DNA of 64,000 bases. It comes from DLAJ01 sp023663615 (GTDB lineage: Bacteria > Bacillota > Clostridia > Lachnospirales > Lachnospiraceae). The translations under genes and the position numbers were made by a program. A model generated the notes under the pieces. That model was not told the DNA's origin. It did no database searches and saw only the letters and a program-made list of their open reading frames with translations. Below, one piece after another: positions 50,991 through 60,809 of the stretch. The stretch spans positions 1-64,000 of the forward strand of contig JAMPHA010000002.1 of assembly GCA_023663615.1 (NCBI GenBank). Direction: 5' to 3'. Positions within the stretch are counted from its first letter, which is position 1, and each line of letters opens with the position of its first letter.

Positions 50991-51300
50991 TATGCATGTG
51001 TCAAAAGCCCTGCCCATCAGCGTTGCTTGGCAGATTGTACAAAAGAAATCAGGGCAAACGACTTTTGCGCAATGGAGATGAGACTCTAACATCGTGGAAG
51101 CCTCTGCTGAACACGATGTTTGCTTTGAGGCCCATCGAAATGTCCTGCGCAATGGAGTGCGCACAGATTTCTTTTGTGCAACCTGCCGACTCCAACTTGA
51201 TTGCAGGGCTTTTGGCACTTGTATTTCATCGGAAAAATGACTCACACACAAAAGAATGCAGCCGCATCCTTCGACTGCATTCTTCTATGCATTACGCCTG
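50991..51300. repeat. Long nested inverted repeat in intergenic gap
   Basis: Outer arms of about 57 bp: TGTCAAAAGCCCTGCC ... TACAAAAGAAATC (about 50,998-51,050) against GATTTCTTTTGTGCAACCTG ... GCAGGGCTTTTGGCA (about 51,166-51,217), roughly three quarters complementary by eye. Inside are AACATCGTG/CACGATGTT (about 51,088-51,120) and two direct copies of TGCGCAATGGAG. No gene is convincing here. It may be a MITE or a folded leader RNA of the GT2 gene. Confidence 0.6.
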
Positions 51301-53028
51301 TTATTTATCAATCTTTTCCTTCACGGCTGCGGTCAGCGCCTGTAATTTCTCCTCAGAATCCGCAAGGCTTACGCCCTTTACGCCCATGTAGAATTTGATC
51401 TTCGGCTCGGTTCCCGACGGACGCGCACAGCACCAGGAGTCGTTCTCTAAGTCAAAATAGAGTACGTTGGAATTCGGAAGTCCGGTCGGCGTCACTGCGC
51501 CGGTCGCCATATCCGTCACCTGATCCAAAACATAATCACGCAGCTTTAATACTTTCAGTCCGCCAAACTCCTTCGGCGGATTTTCCCGCAATCCGTCCAT
51601 CATTGCCGCGATCTGCCTGGAACCGTCGATGCCCTTTAAGGTGATCGCATACTGCCCCTCTTTATAATAGCCATACTTTTCATAGATATTCAGCATCTGA
51701 TCCCATACGGTAATCCCCTGCTTCTTGCACCATGCGGCAACCTCGCACAGGCACATCACGGCAACGCAGGCGTCCTTATCCCTCGCGTGGGTTCCCGCCA
51801 GACAGCCGTAGCTCTCCTCTAAACCGAATACATAGTTGTTAGAGCCGCTCTGCTCAAAGAGCTTAATCTGCTCGCCGATGAACTTAAAGCCGGTCAGAAC
51901 TTCCACAAATCTGCATCCGTAATCCTCCGCGATCGCGCGCGCCATGTTCGTCGTGACGATCGTTGTAACGAGCGCCGGATTCTCCGGCATCGTGCCGGTC
52001 GCCTTGCGCTCCCGCAAGATATATTCCGCAATGAGCATGCCGCTCATATTGCCGGTAAAGGAGACATATTCTCCTGTTTTTGCGTCTTTCGCATAAATAC
52101 CGAGACGATCCGCGTCCGGATCGGTCGCGAGCACAATGTCCGCATCTTTTTCTTTTGCAAGCTTTAACGCTAAGGCAAACGCCTTGGGATCCTCCGGGTT
52201 CGGATACTCTAACGTCGTAAACTTCGGATCGGGATCTTCCTGCTCAGGAACGACATAGACATGCTTAAAGCCCAATTCAGAAAGCACTCTGCGCACCGGA
52301 ATATTGCCGGTTCCGTGCAGCGGGGTGTAGACGATCTTCATGTCCTCAGCAACCTCTTTGATGACCTCCGGATGAATGATCTGCTTCTTTAACTCTACCA
52401 TGTACTGATCGTCGATCTCCTTGCCGATGACATGGTAAAGTCCTGCCGCCATCGCCGCATTCTTGTCCATCGTCTTCACCGTATGGTAGTCGGTCACCGC
52501 TTTTACTCTTTCGATAATGTCCTTATCCTTCGGCGCGGTGATCTGCGCGCCGTCCTCCCAATATACCTTGTAGCCGTTATACTCAGGCGGATTGTGGCTT
52601 GCCGTGATGACAATGCCGGAAATACAGCCGAGCGTGCGGAGCGCAAAGGAAAGCTCCGGCGTCGGGCGCAGCGACTCGAACACATACGCCTTGATGCCGT
52701 TTGCCGCCATGCACAGCGCCGCCTCGTCCGCAAATTCAGGGGACATAAAACGGGAATCATATGCGATCGCGATTCCTTTCTCCTGTCCGTTATTCTCAAT
52801 GATATAGTTCGCGAGTCCCTGCGTCGCCCTGCGTACCGTATAAATGTTCATGCGGTTTGTGCCCGCGCCGATCACGCCGCGCAGTCCGCCCGTTCCGAAC
52901 TCCAGATCCTTGTAAAAACGATCCTCAATCTCTGCGGCATTGTCCTTGATCGCCGCAAGCTCCGCTTTTGTCTCCGCGTCAAAATAAGAATCCTCGCACC
53001 AAAACCGATACTGCTCCATGTAACCCAT
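51301..53028 (-). CDS. Phosphoglucomutase/phosphomannomutase
   Basis: 575 residues from ATG 53028 (CAGGAGG upstream). Alpha-D-phosphohexomutase: active serine in VITASHNPPEYNGYKVYW, metal loop VLATDPDADRLGIYA, sugar loop FGLEESYGCL, phosphate-binding RPSGTEPKIKFY. It links glucose-6-phosphate to glucose-1-phosphate, the source of UDP-glucose and dTDP-rhamnose. Its place in the locus fits nucleotide-sugar supply. Confidence 0.95.
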   Translation of the reverse strand: MGYMEQYRFWCEDSYFDAETKAELAAIKDNAAEIEDRFYKDLEFGTGGLRGVIGAGTNRMNIYTVRRATQGLANYIIENNGQEKGIAIAYDSRFMSPEFADEAALCMAANGIKAYVFESLRPTPELSFALRTLGCISGIVITASHNPPEYNGYKVYWEDGAQITAPKDKDIIERVKAVTDYHTVKTMDKNAAMAAGLYHVIGKEIDDQYMVELKKQIIHPEVIKEVAEDMKIVYTPLHGTGNIPVRRVLSELGFKHVYVVPEQEDPDPKFTTLEYPNPEDPKAFALALKLAKEKDADIVLATDPDADRLGIYAKDAKTGEYVSFTGNMSGMLIAEYILRERKATGTMPENPALVTTIVTTNMARAIAEDYGCRFVEVLTGFKFIGEQIKLFEQSGSNNYVFGLEESYGCLAGTHARDKDACVAVMCLCEVAAWCKKQGITVWDQMLNIYEKYGYYKEGQYAITLKGIDGSRQIAAMMDGLRENPPKEFGGLKVLKLRDYVLDQVTDMATGAVTPTGLPNSNVLYFDLENDSWCCARPSGTEPKIKFYMGVKGVSLADSEEKLQALTAAVKEKIDK

Positions 53029-53155
53029 TTTTTCGTCCCTCCTGTTTCTATATTTGTGGGCGTACGCAAACGCCCTTGATTCACACTGTATCTTCCTTCG
53101 CAATGTCTGTCGGAACAACGCTCCCGTTGTTTTTCTCTTCCCGCCGCAATGCCCG

Positions 53156-53182
53156 TCGGGATGAAGCGAAGCTTCATCCCGA
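53156..53182 (-). terminator. Hairpin at end of PIN toxin-antitoxin pair
   Basis: TCGGGATGAAGC (53156-53167) and GCTTCATCCCGA (53171-53182), three-base loop; it overlaps the stop of the 60-residue gene. No T tract, so mRNA end or stability element. Confidence 0.6.
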
Positions 53183-53356
53183 TACTGGCTGCGCCCTTAG
53201 CCGCTTGATCTGCTCCTCTGCATCCGTTCTCGGCGTATTATAATAAAGCAATTTTTCTTCGACCGTCATATGCTTCGTTTTCTCATAATTATACTCTCTG
53301 ATCCGATGTATATCTTCTACGGTAAAATCGGGACTGATTTCTAATAGTCGTTCCAT
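53174..53356 (-). CDS. Small acidic protein paired with PIN toxin (putative antitoxin)
   Basis: 60 residues; ATG overlaps the stop of the PIN gene (ATGA type). Helical: MERLLEISPDFTVEDIHRIR then KTKHMTVEEKLLYYNT. Such short partners follow PIN-domain genes of this type. It lacks an obvious DNA-binding domain, so autoregulation is not clear. Toxin-first order is the reverse of most VapBC loci. Confidence 0.6.
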   Translation of the reverse strand: MERLLEISPDFTVEDIHRIREYNYEKTKHMTVEEKLLYYNTPRTDAEEQIKRLRAQPVSG

Positions 53357-53832
53357 TACTCTTCGCCTCCCAATAATACGGACGGATTCATAATATCAAT
53401 ATCTTTGTAACCTTCCAAACGCGTAACCGCCCGAACTCCCCTTATCGTCTTTATATTCACAATATGCCTAAAATTCCAGGATATAATACAATCACACTCA
53501 TGCACAACGGCAGTCGCTATGTGCTGACAATCGTCCATACTTTTAGGTGACAAAATTCCCATATCTACAATCTGACTTGCAACTTTGAGCACTTCTTCCG
53601 TAATTTCCAATTTTGTATAATGAACCCTGCTAAGATATTCAAAGAGTACTGTTCTTTTAGGTTCGCGGCATTCGCCCACCTCATCGAGCGTCACCTGTGA
53701 TAGACAGACATCATACTTCCCCGCCTCAAACTGCTTCCACAGAGCCAAAGTATCCCGCATTCGTTCCGGTGTATCTTCCTGCCGCAGGTAACTAATAACG
53801 GAAGTATCCAAATATACTTTTAATTTTCTCAA
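53356..53832 (-). CDS. PIN-domain RNase toxin (VapC-like)
   Basis: 158 residues. PIN fold: first acidic residue in KVYLDTSVISYL, second region in SQVTLDEVGE, third in SMDDCQHIATAVVHECDCII, then SWNFRHIVNIKT. The acidic residues that hold magnesium are all present. VapC-like enzymes cut RNA. The pair interrupts the glycan locus between a GT2 gene and phosphoglucomutase and has lower GC than its neighbours, suggesting later insertion. Confidence 0.75.
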   Translation of the reverse strand: MRKLKVYLDTSVISYLRQEDTPERMRDTLALWKQFEAGKYDVCLSQVTLDEVGECREPKRTVLFEYLSRVHYTKLEITEEVLKVASQIVDMGILSPKSMDDCQHIATAVVHECDCIISWNFRHIVNIKTIRGVRAVTRLEGYKDIDIMNPSVLLGGEE

Positions 53833-54048
53833 ATCATCGATTCTCCTAACTATGAGCTGCTTATTCTTGGATAATTATAAATTTATCTGACACAACTGTT
53901 CCACCTGAGCCAAGTAATTTAGCCATGCCCAACCTGTCCCGCCTTCGGGAAAGTTAGAAACATAAACATCACCAAGCCATTCTGGATGAAACAACATTTA
54001 TTTGAAAAGTTCATACTTTATTTTTTGCAGTTCACCTTCCCGCATTGC

Positions 54049-56127
54049 TTAGTATAACACATAATCCGAATTATCTAAAGAGAAATTTGGATTAAAGTAG
54101 GGGTCGCCGGCGGCGAGCGCCTCTTTCCATGTTTCCCTGAAAAGCGCCGCTTCCTCGTTGTAACGCGCCGCTCTTTTTGCTTCCGCTTCCTCCGCTTCTT
54201 TCAAGTTCTGACTCCGATTTTCCTTCGGATTTCCCTGCGCCGCCGCTTTCGCGCCCCTCTTTACGGTCTTCCCAGAGACGTCTGAGCCGCGCGAGACAGA
54301 TTCGTAATGAAACAGCTCTGCAAACGGCGTAAAGACGTTTAAGTAGCCCATTTCACGCATCCGCAGGCAGAAATCCACGTCGTTTAACGCGACGGCAAAG
54401 CGCTCGTCCAAGCCGCCTGCGCGGTCAAATAATGATTTTTTTACCATGAGGCATGCGCCCGTCACGGCGCTGACGTCCTGCGCGTAGCAGAGTTTTCCCA
54501 TGTATCCCAAATTTTCTTTGTTGACCTTATAATGCGTATGTCCCGCCGTGCGGTGCGCGCCAAGTCCGATGACAATGCCCGCATGCTGGATCGTGTAATC
54601 CTCATAGTAAAGCTTCGCCCCCACGCACGCCACATCGTCACGCTGCGCGTACATCAAAAGCTCCTCCATCCAGTCAAGCGTGATGACCTGCGTGTCATTA
54701 TTTAACAAAAGCAGGTACTCTCCCTTTGCCTTGGACGCGCCAAAATTGTTGATCTTCGAATAGTTAAATCCGCCCTCATACGTCTCGACGCGGATGCGCG
54801 GATGCTTCGCGATCTCGCTGTAATAATCCCGGATCTCCGCTGTCGTACTGTTATTTTCAATGACAATGATCTCATAATTGTCATACGTCGATTTGTCTAA
54901 GATCGACTCGATACAGCGGCTTATATCCGAGATATGGTCCTTGTTTGGTATTAAAATAGAAATGAGCGGGTGCGCCGTCAGCGCGTATTTGATGCGGAAG
55001 ATCGTTTCAAACGCGCGCGTCGATACGATCTCAAAATCGGTAAATCCGTGCGCTTTCAGGTGCGCCGCCACCGCGCCCTTTGCCCCCTCGATCGCATAGG
55101 GCTTCGCGCTGATGTCGGACGCGACGCTCGCCTTGTGGGAACGCCAGTAATACAACAGCTTCGGCACATGCACGACGCATTTTGCTTTATCGGTCAGACG
55201 CAGGATCATATCGTGGTCCTGGCTGCCGTCAAACTGTGAGCGGAACAGCTCGCCGCCCTCCAAAAGCGCCCTGGAAAAAACGCTGAAATGACAGATATAA
55301 TTGTTGGCGCGCAGCGTGTCCACCGCATAATCCGACTTAAAATGCAGGGTGATCATGCGGTTGATACTTCCTTTGTGGAACGTCGCCTCGTCGCAGTAAA
55401 TATAATCCGCGTCCTTCCCGCAGATCACTTTCATATATTCATAGAGCGCGCACGGATGCAGAATATCGTCATGGTCGAACAGACCGATATAGTCCCCCGC
55501 CGCCATGGCGCAGCACTCGTTCGTGTTGCCTGCGATCCCTTTGTTTTCGGGAAGCTTCTGATAACGGATGCGCGCATCCGACTGCATGTATTTTTTCACG
55601 ATCCCGCCGACATAGGCGTGCGCCTCGTCCGAGCCGTCGGCGAGGCAGAGTTCCCAGTTTTCATACACCTGCCACTGCACGGATTCGATCATTTCACGCA
55701 AAAATTTTTCCGGCGTGTTCCACAGCGGAACAAGAATCGAAAACTTGACGTTTTTGGAAAATTTCGTCCGTTTCATTTCCTCCCGCTCCTCTTTGGAAGG
55801 AAAGCTTTTCGTCCCGTAGCGCGCGATCGCTTTCTTCTCATGCGCCTTATTGCGCAGTTTGCGCATCAATCCTTTGGGATTGCCGTAGCGCTTGATCCGG
55901 TCCTTCGTGCGGATGAGTACGTGAATCAGACCGCGCACCGGAAACGTCGCTTTCCAGAGCGGGTTGTTCTTGATATGATCAAGCTTCTGCTGCAGATCGT
56001 CGGCACGGCTCTGCGCATCCGCAAGCCGTCCCGCAAGCTGCGTGTTTTTGATCTTTTCTTTTTCATAAGCCGCCTGATAATAGGAAAGCAGCTCCTCCTG
56101 TTGCCTGTCAGCCATGTCAATGACCAT
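54049..56127 (-). CDS. Two-domain GT2 glycosyltransferase
   Basis: 692 residues (start may be ATG 56115). A coiled-coil start (QLAGRLADAQSRADDLQQKL) precedes two GT-A domains: FSILVPLWNTPEKFLREMIE with YIGLFDHDDILHP, and LISILIPNKDHISDISRCIE with YLLLLNNDTQVIT. The tail after VSRGSD carries an inserted Lys/Ala/Glu-rich segment of about 30 residues (KTVKRGAKAAAQGNPKENRS) not usual in the family. Two active sites suggest it adds two sugars or makes a repeating chain. Confidence 0.85.
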   Translation of the reverse strand: MVIDMADRQQEELLSYYQAAYEKEKIKNTQLAGRLADAQSRADDLQQKLDHIKNNPLWKATFPVRGLIHVLIRTKDRIKRYGNPKGLMRKLRNKAHEKKAIARYGTKSFPSKEEREEMKRTKFSKNVKFSILVPLWNTPEKFLREMIESVQWQVYENWELCLADGSDEAHAYVGGIVKKYMQSDARIRYQKLPENKGIAGNTNECCAMAAGDYIGLFDHDDILHPCALYEYMKVICGKDADYIYCDEATFHKGSINRMITLHFKSDYAVDTLRANNYICHFSVFSRALLEGGELFRSQFDGSQDHDMILRLTDKAKCVVHVPKLLYYWRSHKASVASDISAKPYAIEGAKGAVAAHLKAHGFTDFEIVSTRAFETIFRIKYALTAHPLISILIPNKDHISDISRCIESILDKSTYDNYEIIVIENNSTTAEIRDYYSEIAKHPRIRVETYEGGFNYSKINNFGASKAKGEYLLLLNNDTQVITLDWMEELLMYAQRDDVACVGAKLYYEDYTIQHAGIVIGLGAHRTAGHTHYKVNKENLGYMGKLCYAQDVSAVTGACLMVKKSLFDRAGGLDERFAVALNDVDFCLRMREMGYLNVFTPFAELFHYESVSRGSDVSGKTVKRGAKAAAQGNPKENRSQNLKEAEEAEAKRAARYNEEAALFRETWKEALAAGDPYFNPNFSLDNSDYVLY

Positions 56128-56146
56128 GCCTTTCTCACAACCTGCG

Positions 56147-56197
56147 AACTTTGTGCCGCAGGCGCAAATTCGCGTGTGAAAAATTTATTTTTCACAC
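56147..56197 (-). other. Two adjacent hairpins upstream of GT2 gene
   Basis: GCGAA-TTTG-GCC against GGC-CAAA-TTCGC (about 56,147-56,174), then GTGTGAAAAA/TTTTTCACAC (about 56,174-56,197). They fill the gap between two GT2 genes and may protect or end the message. Confidence 0.6.
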
Positions 56198-58455
56198 TAC
56201 TTCTCCTCACACGTGAGCACCGCGCCCGTATCCCGCAGCAGTCTCTGCCTCGAACACCGGTCCCTGCACAGCAGATAAACCGGATAATCACCGGGCGGCA
56301 GCGCGCCGGGCGGCAGGCATGCCACAAATCCGGATAATTCAATATTTTTTTGCTCCGGCAGAATCTTGACCGCATCGGGCCGATAACGTCTGAGCGTCTC
56401 CGCCTCGATAAAGGTTCCGTCTTCTTTTTTCAAAAGAATACTCATTGTATAACGGCAGTTATCCTGTCCGAGCACATACGCCCAGCCCTCAATCTGGTAA
56501 ACGGTCTGCCTCGTGAGAACATCCATAAACTCCTTCTTCACCGCGCGGTCCACCATCACGATGAGGCACTCGTTATACCACTCCGACTGCACCGTAACCG
56601 GCTCTGCAAGCAGCGCCGTGCGCGTGTCCCCGCGGTCATACTCATACTGATAATTGATGAGATAGTCAATCACGCAGCCAAGCAGATTCCCATTGTAAAA
56701 CGGATCGCGCGCCACAAACTGCGGATGCCGCTCATACAGCGCGTCCCGCTCCTCCATCAGGCGCTTTGTTTTTTCTTCGGTTAAAAGATCATCTCCCCTG
56801 CTCAACGATTCATGATGATAGAGCACCACATCGTTCCGCATGACCTGATACAGCCCGCGCTCGCAAAGCTTAAAGCAAAAATCCACGTCGTTGAACGCAA
56901 CGCGCAGTCCCTCGTCAAAACCGCCCGCCGCCTCAAACGCATCACGCGCGACCATCATGCACGCCGCCGTCACGCCGACGGCGTCATAGCAGAAACGGTT
57001 CCTTCCGTAATAATAACTGTGAGAATCCGAATCGCGCTGTAATTTATGTGCCGGCCCCGCCGTTAAGTTCGTGACCCCCGCATGCTGGATCAAATCCGAA
57101 TCGGGGTACAGGAGTTTCGCCCCGACTGCGCCAACATGAGGTAACTGCGCCTGTCCGAGCATTTTGAGCAGCCAGTCGTCCTGCGTCGCTTCGCAGTCGT
57201 CGTTTAATAAAAGAAGATAGTCCCCGCGCGCCTTCGACACACCAAGGTTGATCATCTTGGAAAAATTAAACTCCATCGGTTCATAATAATAAGAAAACGT
57301 AAGCTCCCGTCCCAGATTCATGAGCCGTGTGCGCACCGCCCCCGCACTGCCGTTGTCGATCACCAGAATCTCGTAATGCGGATACGCCTCGTGCGCCCGC
57401 ACGGAACGGATACAGCGTTCCAGCACGTCCACATTGTCCTTTGACGGAATGATAATGGATACCAGCGGCTTTTTCCCCGCCGCGTTGTCCCGAATCTCAT
57501 AAACAGGCTGTAAAATCCCGAACGCATCCGGCACCAGCTTCCCCGCAAAGCCGCGGCGCGCCATCGCCTGCAGACGGACGTCGCGGTAAGCCTCCTGATC
57601 GTCCCACGGAAGCCCCCACGGCATGCAGTCGTCCGCCGTTAAAATGCGCGGATCGTCCCGATCGAGCGCCCTGTAGGCAAGATACTGCTCCTGCGTCGCC
57701 GTCCTGTGAAAAAATACTTCCGGCACATGCACGATTCTCTTGTCCCGCTCGCTGCATTTTAATAAGAAATCATACACCCGGACTTTTCCCTCCGCATCGC
57801 CGATCCACTCCACATCCTGAAAGGAGGCGGGGCGAAACGCCGCAAATCCGCCGAAATAAGGAAACGACAACAGCGTATCCGGCGAAAAATCCGGCTTCAT
57901 CCACGGCGCAAAGCGCTGTTTTTGGAAACAATGATCCTCATCTGCGTAGATCATATCCCAGTCGGGGTGCGCCGCAAACAGCGCGGTCACACGGGGAAGC
58001 ACACGCGCCGAGAGCGTTCCCGCCTGCTGATCCGCAAGAATCACCAGAGATTGTTTTACGTCACGAAGCGGAGCGGTCCCGGCGGCAAGCTTGTCAAAGC
58101 CGATCACCACGCTCTTCTGTTTTCCTGCCGCGGCTTTCGGCGGATACGCCGTCCCCGGCGGCATGGCTTCTTTCGATGTCATAGACGTCTCCGGCGTCAT
58201 TGCCGTTCCCGGCACCGTGGCTGTCCCCAGCGTCGTCGGCGCCTCCGATGCCATGGTGCTCTTTGGTGTCCTGCCCCCGCCCGGCGCCCTGTCGCCGACC
58301 GGCTCATTCACATACAGTTCCTCATCCTGCTTCGGCTCTTCCAGCAGAATCCACTGCGGATAACGGTCCGACTGCCGCTCTACTTCTTTATCATGCTCCT
58401 TTTTACACTGCCTGATCCTGATCTCTTGAATCGTCTGCTTGATATTTCCCGGCAT
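56197..58455 (-). CDS. Large GT2 glycosyltransferase with C-terminal extra domain
   Basis: 752 residues. A variable N-terminus with a Thr/Ala/Met/Pro-rich repeat (TLGTATVPGTAMTPETSMTS) leads to a degenerate GT domain (DWDMIYADEDHCFQKQRFAP), then an intact GT2 domain (PLVSIIIPSKDNVDVLERCI, DYLLLLNDDCEATQDDWLLK). The last 150 residues form an unassigned beta-rich domain. Similar to 54049-56127 in plan. Cytoplasmic glycan polymer synthesis. Confidence 0.82.
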   Translation of the reverse strand: MPGNIKQTIQEIRIRQCKKEHDKEVERQSDRYPQWILLEEPKQDEELYVNEPVGDRAPGGGRTPKSTMASEAPTTLGTATVPGTAMTPETSMTSKEAMPPGTAYPPKAAAGKQKSVVIGFDKLAAGTAPLRDVKQSLVILADQQAGTLSARVLPRVTALFAAHPDWDMIYADEDHCFQKQRFAPWMKPDFSPDTLLSFPYFGGFAAFRPASFQDVEWIGDAEGKVRVYDFLLKCSERDKRIVHVPEVFFHRTATQEQYLAYRALDRDDPRILTADDCMPWGLPWDDQEAYRDVRLQAMARRGFAGKLVPDAFGILQPVYEIRDNAAGKKPLVSIIIPSKDNVDVLERCIRSVRAHEAYPHYEILVIDNGSAGAVRTRLMNLGRELTFSYYYEPMEFNFSKMINLGVSKARGDYLLLLNDDCEATQDDWLLKMLGQAQLPHVGAVGAKLLYPDSDLIQHAGVTNLTAGPAHKLQRDSDSHSYYYGRNRFCYDAVGVTAACMMVARDAFEAAGGFDEGLRVAFNDVDFCFKLCERGLYQVMRNDVVLYHHESLSRGDDLLTEEKTKRLMEERDALYERHPQFVARDPFYNGNLLGCVIDYLINYQYEYDRGDTRTALLAEPVTVQSEWYNECLIVMVDRAVKKEFMDVLTRQTVYQIEGWAYVLGQDNCRYTMSILLKKEDGTFIEAETLRRYRPDAVKILPEQKNIELSGFVACLPPGALPPGDYPVYLLCRDRCSRQRLLRDTGAVLTCEEK

Positions 58456-58487
58456 TTCTATGTTCTCTTTTCTTCATATTTTATATT

Positions 58488-60809
58488 TTACAGCTTCCAA
58501 AAGCGTTTCCGCCGTCCCGCGCGCCCGCCGTCGTTCTCCTTCGGCTCCGGCGCTTCGGGACAGGAAGGATACAGACTTTTCGCCGCCTCGTCCGTCAAAA
58601 AAATAATGCCCGCTTCCATCGTCAGTTCATTCTCTTCGGCGCGTTCCACACCATCCAGAAAAACGGTCAGGTTCGGATCGTTTGTGGGAAACACCTCCGC
58701 ACCGCCCGGCGCCGCGATCCCGTTCATGGAAATCTGACAATCCGGGGCTGTTTTTACAAGCCCGGCGCCCTCACGCTGCGCTTCTGCCGCCGCCATGCCT
58801 GTGTTTGCCGTTCCCGCTGCTGTCATGCCGGCACTCGCCGCTCCCGCCGCCGTCATATCTGCGTTTGCCGTTCCTCGCGCCCCTGCGGCATTCTCAACTC
58901 CGCTCCCGGAGGCCGCCGCTTCTGCCGCCCGCGCGCTTAACGTCGTCTGCTCATAAACGCACCTGCCGTTGACGCAGATCTTTATACCGTAGAGCATACA
59001 CGGAACCAGCGCAGGATCTAAGCGCAGCGCCCGTACTTCTTTTGCGAACGGGATCCGTACATTCACGCGGCTCCTGTCCTGATAGACATGCGGCATAAAA
59101 AAGGACTGTTCCTCTGAAAAACCTTCCCCCGTATCCACATAAACCTGGAACCTGCGAAACGGCTCCATCGCCTGATCGGCAAGCACCAGATCGCGGACCG
59201 GCGTTGCCGGCTGTCCCATCTGCTCATAGAGCTGCGCCATGGAACGCCGCCCGTCCATCACGCGCTCCTGGAATTCATTTTCGCCGCGTTGCAGACGCGC
59301 AAGATTTTCCGGCGTGATGCCATAACGCTGCGCGATCCCGCGTGCAAACAGCCACCGCCTCCGAAACTCCGGTCCCGACGCGTAAACAAACATGGCGCGC
59401 TTCCCAAGCATCTCCCCGTCCATTGCCTCGGGAACCGTCCACTCATAGTCGATCAGGGTCCATCCCTGCGCCCCGATCAAAATATTTGCAAAAATCAGGT
59501 CATAGTCGCTGACGGGCATGTCCGCATGATAGGACGCAATCTCCTCATACCGCGCAAGCAGCGCGAGAAATCCCTCCTCGTCATCGCGGTACAGGCATTC
59601 ATCGAGCGCTTCTTCCAGCGTACCGCCCGCCACATAGGCAAAGCGCACGCCGTCTCCCGCCGCCTCACAGGTGTTGATGGAAAGCCCGCTTCCCTCGTAT
59701 TTCCTGCTTAACTGCTCATAACTTTGTAAAAGATTACGGATATGCGCGCATGCCTCCGGCGTATCCGGGCGCTTCTCCACATAGCGGACGCCCTCCGAAA
59801 CGCAGATGTCCGTACGGATGGCATACTGCGGCGCCCGGTCATTGGAATATTTCACATAGACCTGACGCAGGGGCTCTCCGATCACGATCAAAAAAGAATT
59901 GGCAAATTCCGCAAATCTGCCTTCACGGATCAGCCCGTCGTACACATTTTTTTCATCAAAGAGCACCATGCGCTCCCTGTCGAAATTGCGCATATTATTC
60001 GTCAATTCTCCGACACGCGGCAAATAGGCGTCCGAGTACAGCGCCGTCATAAACTTATAATCGGGATACGGATAATAAAAATGATAATCGCGGACCCCGC
60101 ACCGCTCCATGACCCGGATGAGCCCGTCCCGCCCGAACGTGCGCACACTGCCCCCGCCCGGATAATCCTCCAGTCCGGTAAAATAATCCCCGACATGATC
60201 TTCCTTACAGCCCGCAAAATATTTCAGACCGTACTTATTTTCAATGGCAATGACGATCCTGCCGTCCGGCGCGCAATGCCTGCGGATGATCTTCAAAAAA
60301 TCCTCATAGGGCGTCTCCGTATCCATATAGCCCTGTCCGTATTCAAATACGCCGATCAATAACACAAAATCGTAATCGCTCTCAAGACTCGGTTCCATGT
60401 CCTTGAAATTGCCGATCTTGATCGTGATATTTCCGCTCTCCCGATGACGGTACGCATTGATCATGCTTCTTTTTTTGGAAAGATCCACGCATGTCACGCT
60501 TCCCGCGCGCGCGGCGAGCGCGCCTGTGATGGCGCCGCAGCCCGCGCCGATCTCTAACACCCTGCTGCTTTTCGTGATCGGCAGAAAGCTGACGATATTC
60601 TCGCGGAAACGGGAAAGATGATAGAGCACGGGCCAGCTTTTCTGCTCCTCGATGATGCGCGGAAATTCCTCCGCGGCATGATCGCGCGCGATCGCAAGCA
60701 GGGTGTCCTCCACCGCGCCGTCGCAGTAAAGATCTTCCCCGCCGTAATACGTCTCATCCAATTTTACCTTTCCGATCTGCTCCGCCATACCTGTTTCCAT
60801 CCTCATCAT
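58488..60809 (-). CDS. Methyltransferase-kinase fusion, WbdD-like chain-capping enzyme
   Basis: 773 residues (start possibly ATG 60788). Residues about 70-260 are a SAM methyltransferase (RVLEIGAGCGAITGALA, then FVLLIGVFEYG). Residues about 330-530 look like a kinase of the aminoglycoside/lipopolysaccharide kind: YVEKRPDTP, ISTY-like HADMPVSDYDLIFANILIG, then LIDYEWTVPEA, where D-Y-x-L-x-x-x-N and D-Y-E resemble the catalytic and metal loops. In Escherichia coli WbdD, this combination caps O-polysaccharide and sets its length with an ABC exporter. Wzt and Wzm follow directly here. An Ala/Met/Thr repeat (NADMTAAGAASAGMTAAG) lies near residue 690. Confidence 0.65.
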   Translation of the reverse strand: MMRMETGMAEQIGKVKLDETYYGGEDLYCDGAVEDTLLAIARDHAAEEFPRIIEEQKSWPVLYHLSRFRENIVSFLPITKSSRVLEIGAGCGAITGALAARAGSVTCVDLSKKRSMINAYRHRESGNITIKIGNFKDMEPSLESDYDFVLLIGVFEYGQGYMDTETPYEDFLKIIRRHCAPDGRIVIAIENKYGLKYFAGCKEDHVGDYFTGLEDYPGGGSVRTFGRDGLIRVMERCGVRDYHFYYPYPDYKFMTALYSDAYLPRVGELTNNMRNFDRERMVLFDEKNVYDGLIREGRFAEFANSFLIVIGEPLRQVYVKYSNDRAPQYAIRTDICVSEGVRYVEKRPDTPEACAHIRNLLQSYEQLSRKYEGSGLSINTCEAAGDGVRFAYVAGGTLEEALDECLYRDDEEGFLALLARYEEIASYHADMPVSDYDLIFANILIGAQGWTLIDYEWTVPEAMDGEMLGKRAMFVYASGPEFRRRWLFARGIAQRYGITPENLARLQRGENEFQERVMDGRRSMAQLYEQMGQPATPVRDLVLADQAMEPFRRFQVYVDTGEGFSEEQSFFMPHVYQDRSRVNVRIPFAKEVRALRLDPALVPCMLYGIKICVNGRCVYEQTTLSARAAEAAASGSGVENAAGARGTANADMTAAGAASAGMTAAGTANTGMAAAEAQREGAGLVKTAPDCQISMNGIAAPGGAEVFPTNDPNLTVFLDGVERAEENELTMEAGIIFLTDEAAKSLYPSCPEAPEPKENDGGRAGRRKRFWKL

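Noticed and set aside
50946..51251. 101-codon minus-strand frame between GT2 and phosphoglucomutase
   Set aside because: Its content is the nested inverted repeat, with no ribosome site or family match.
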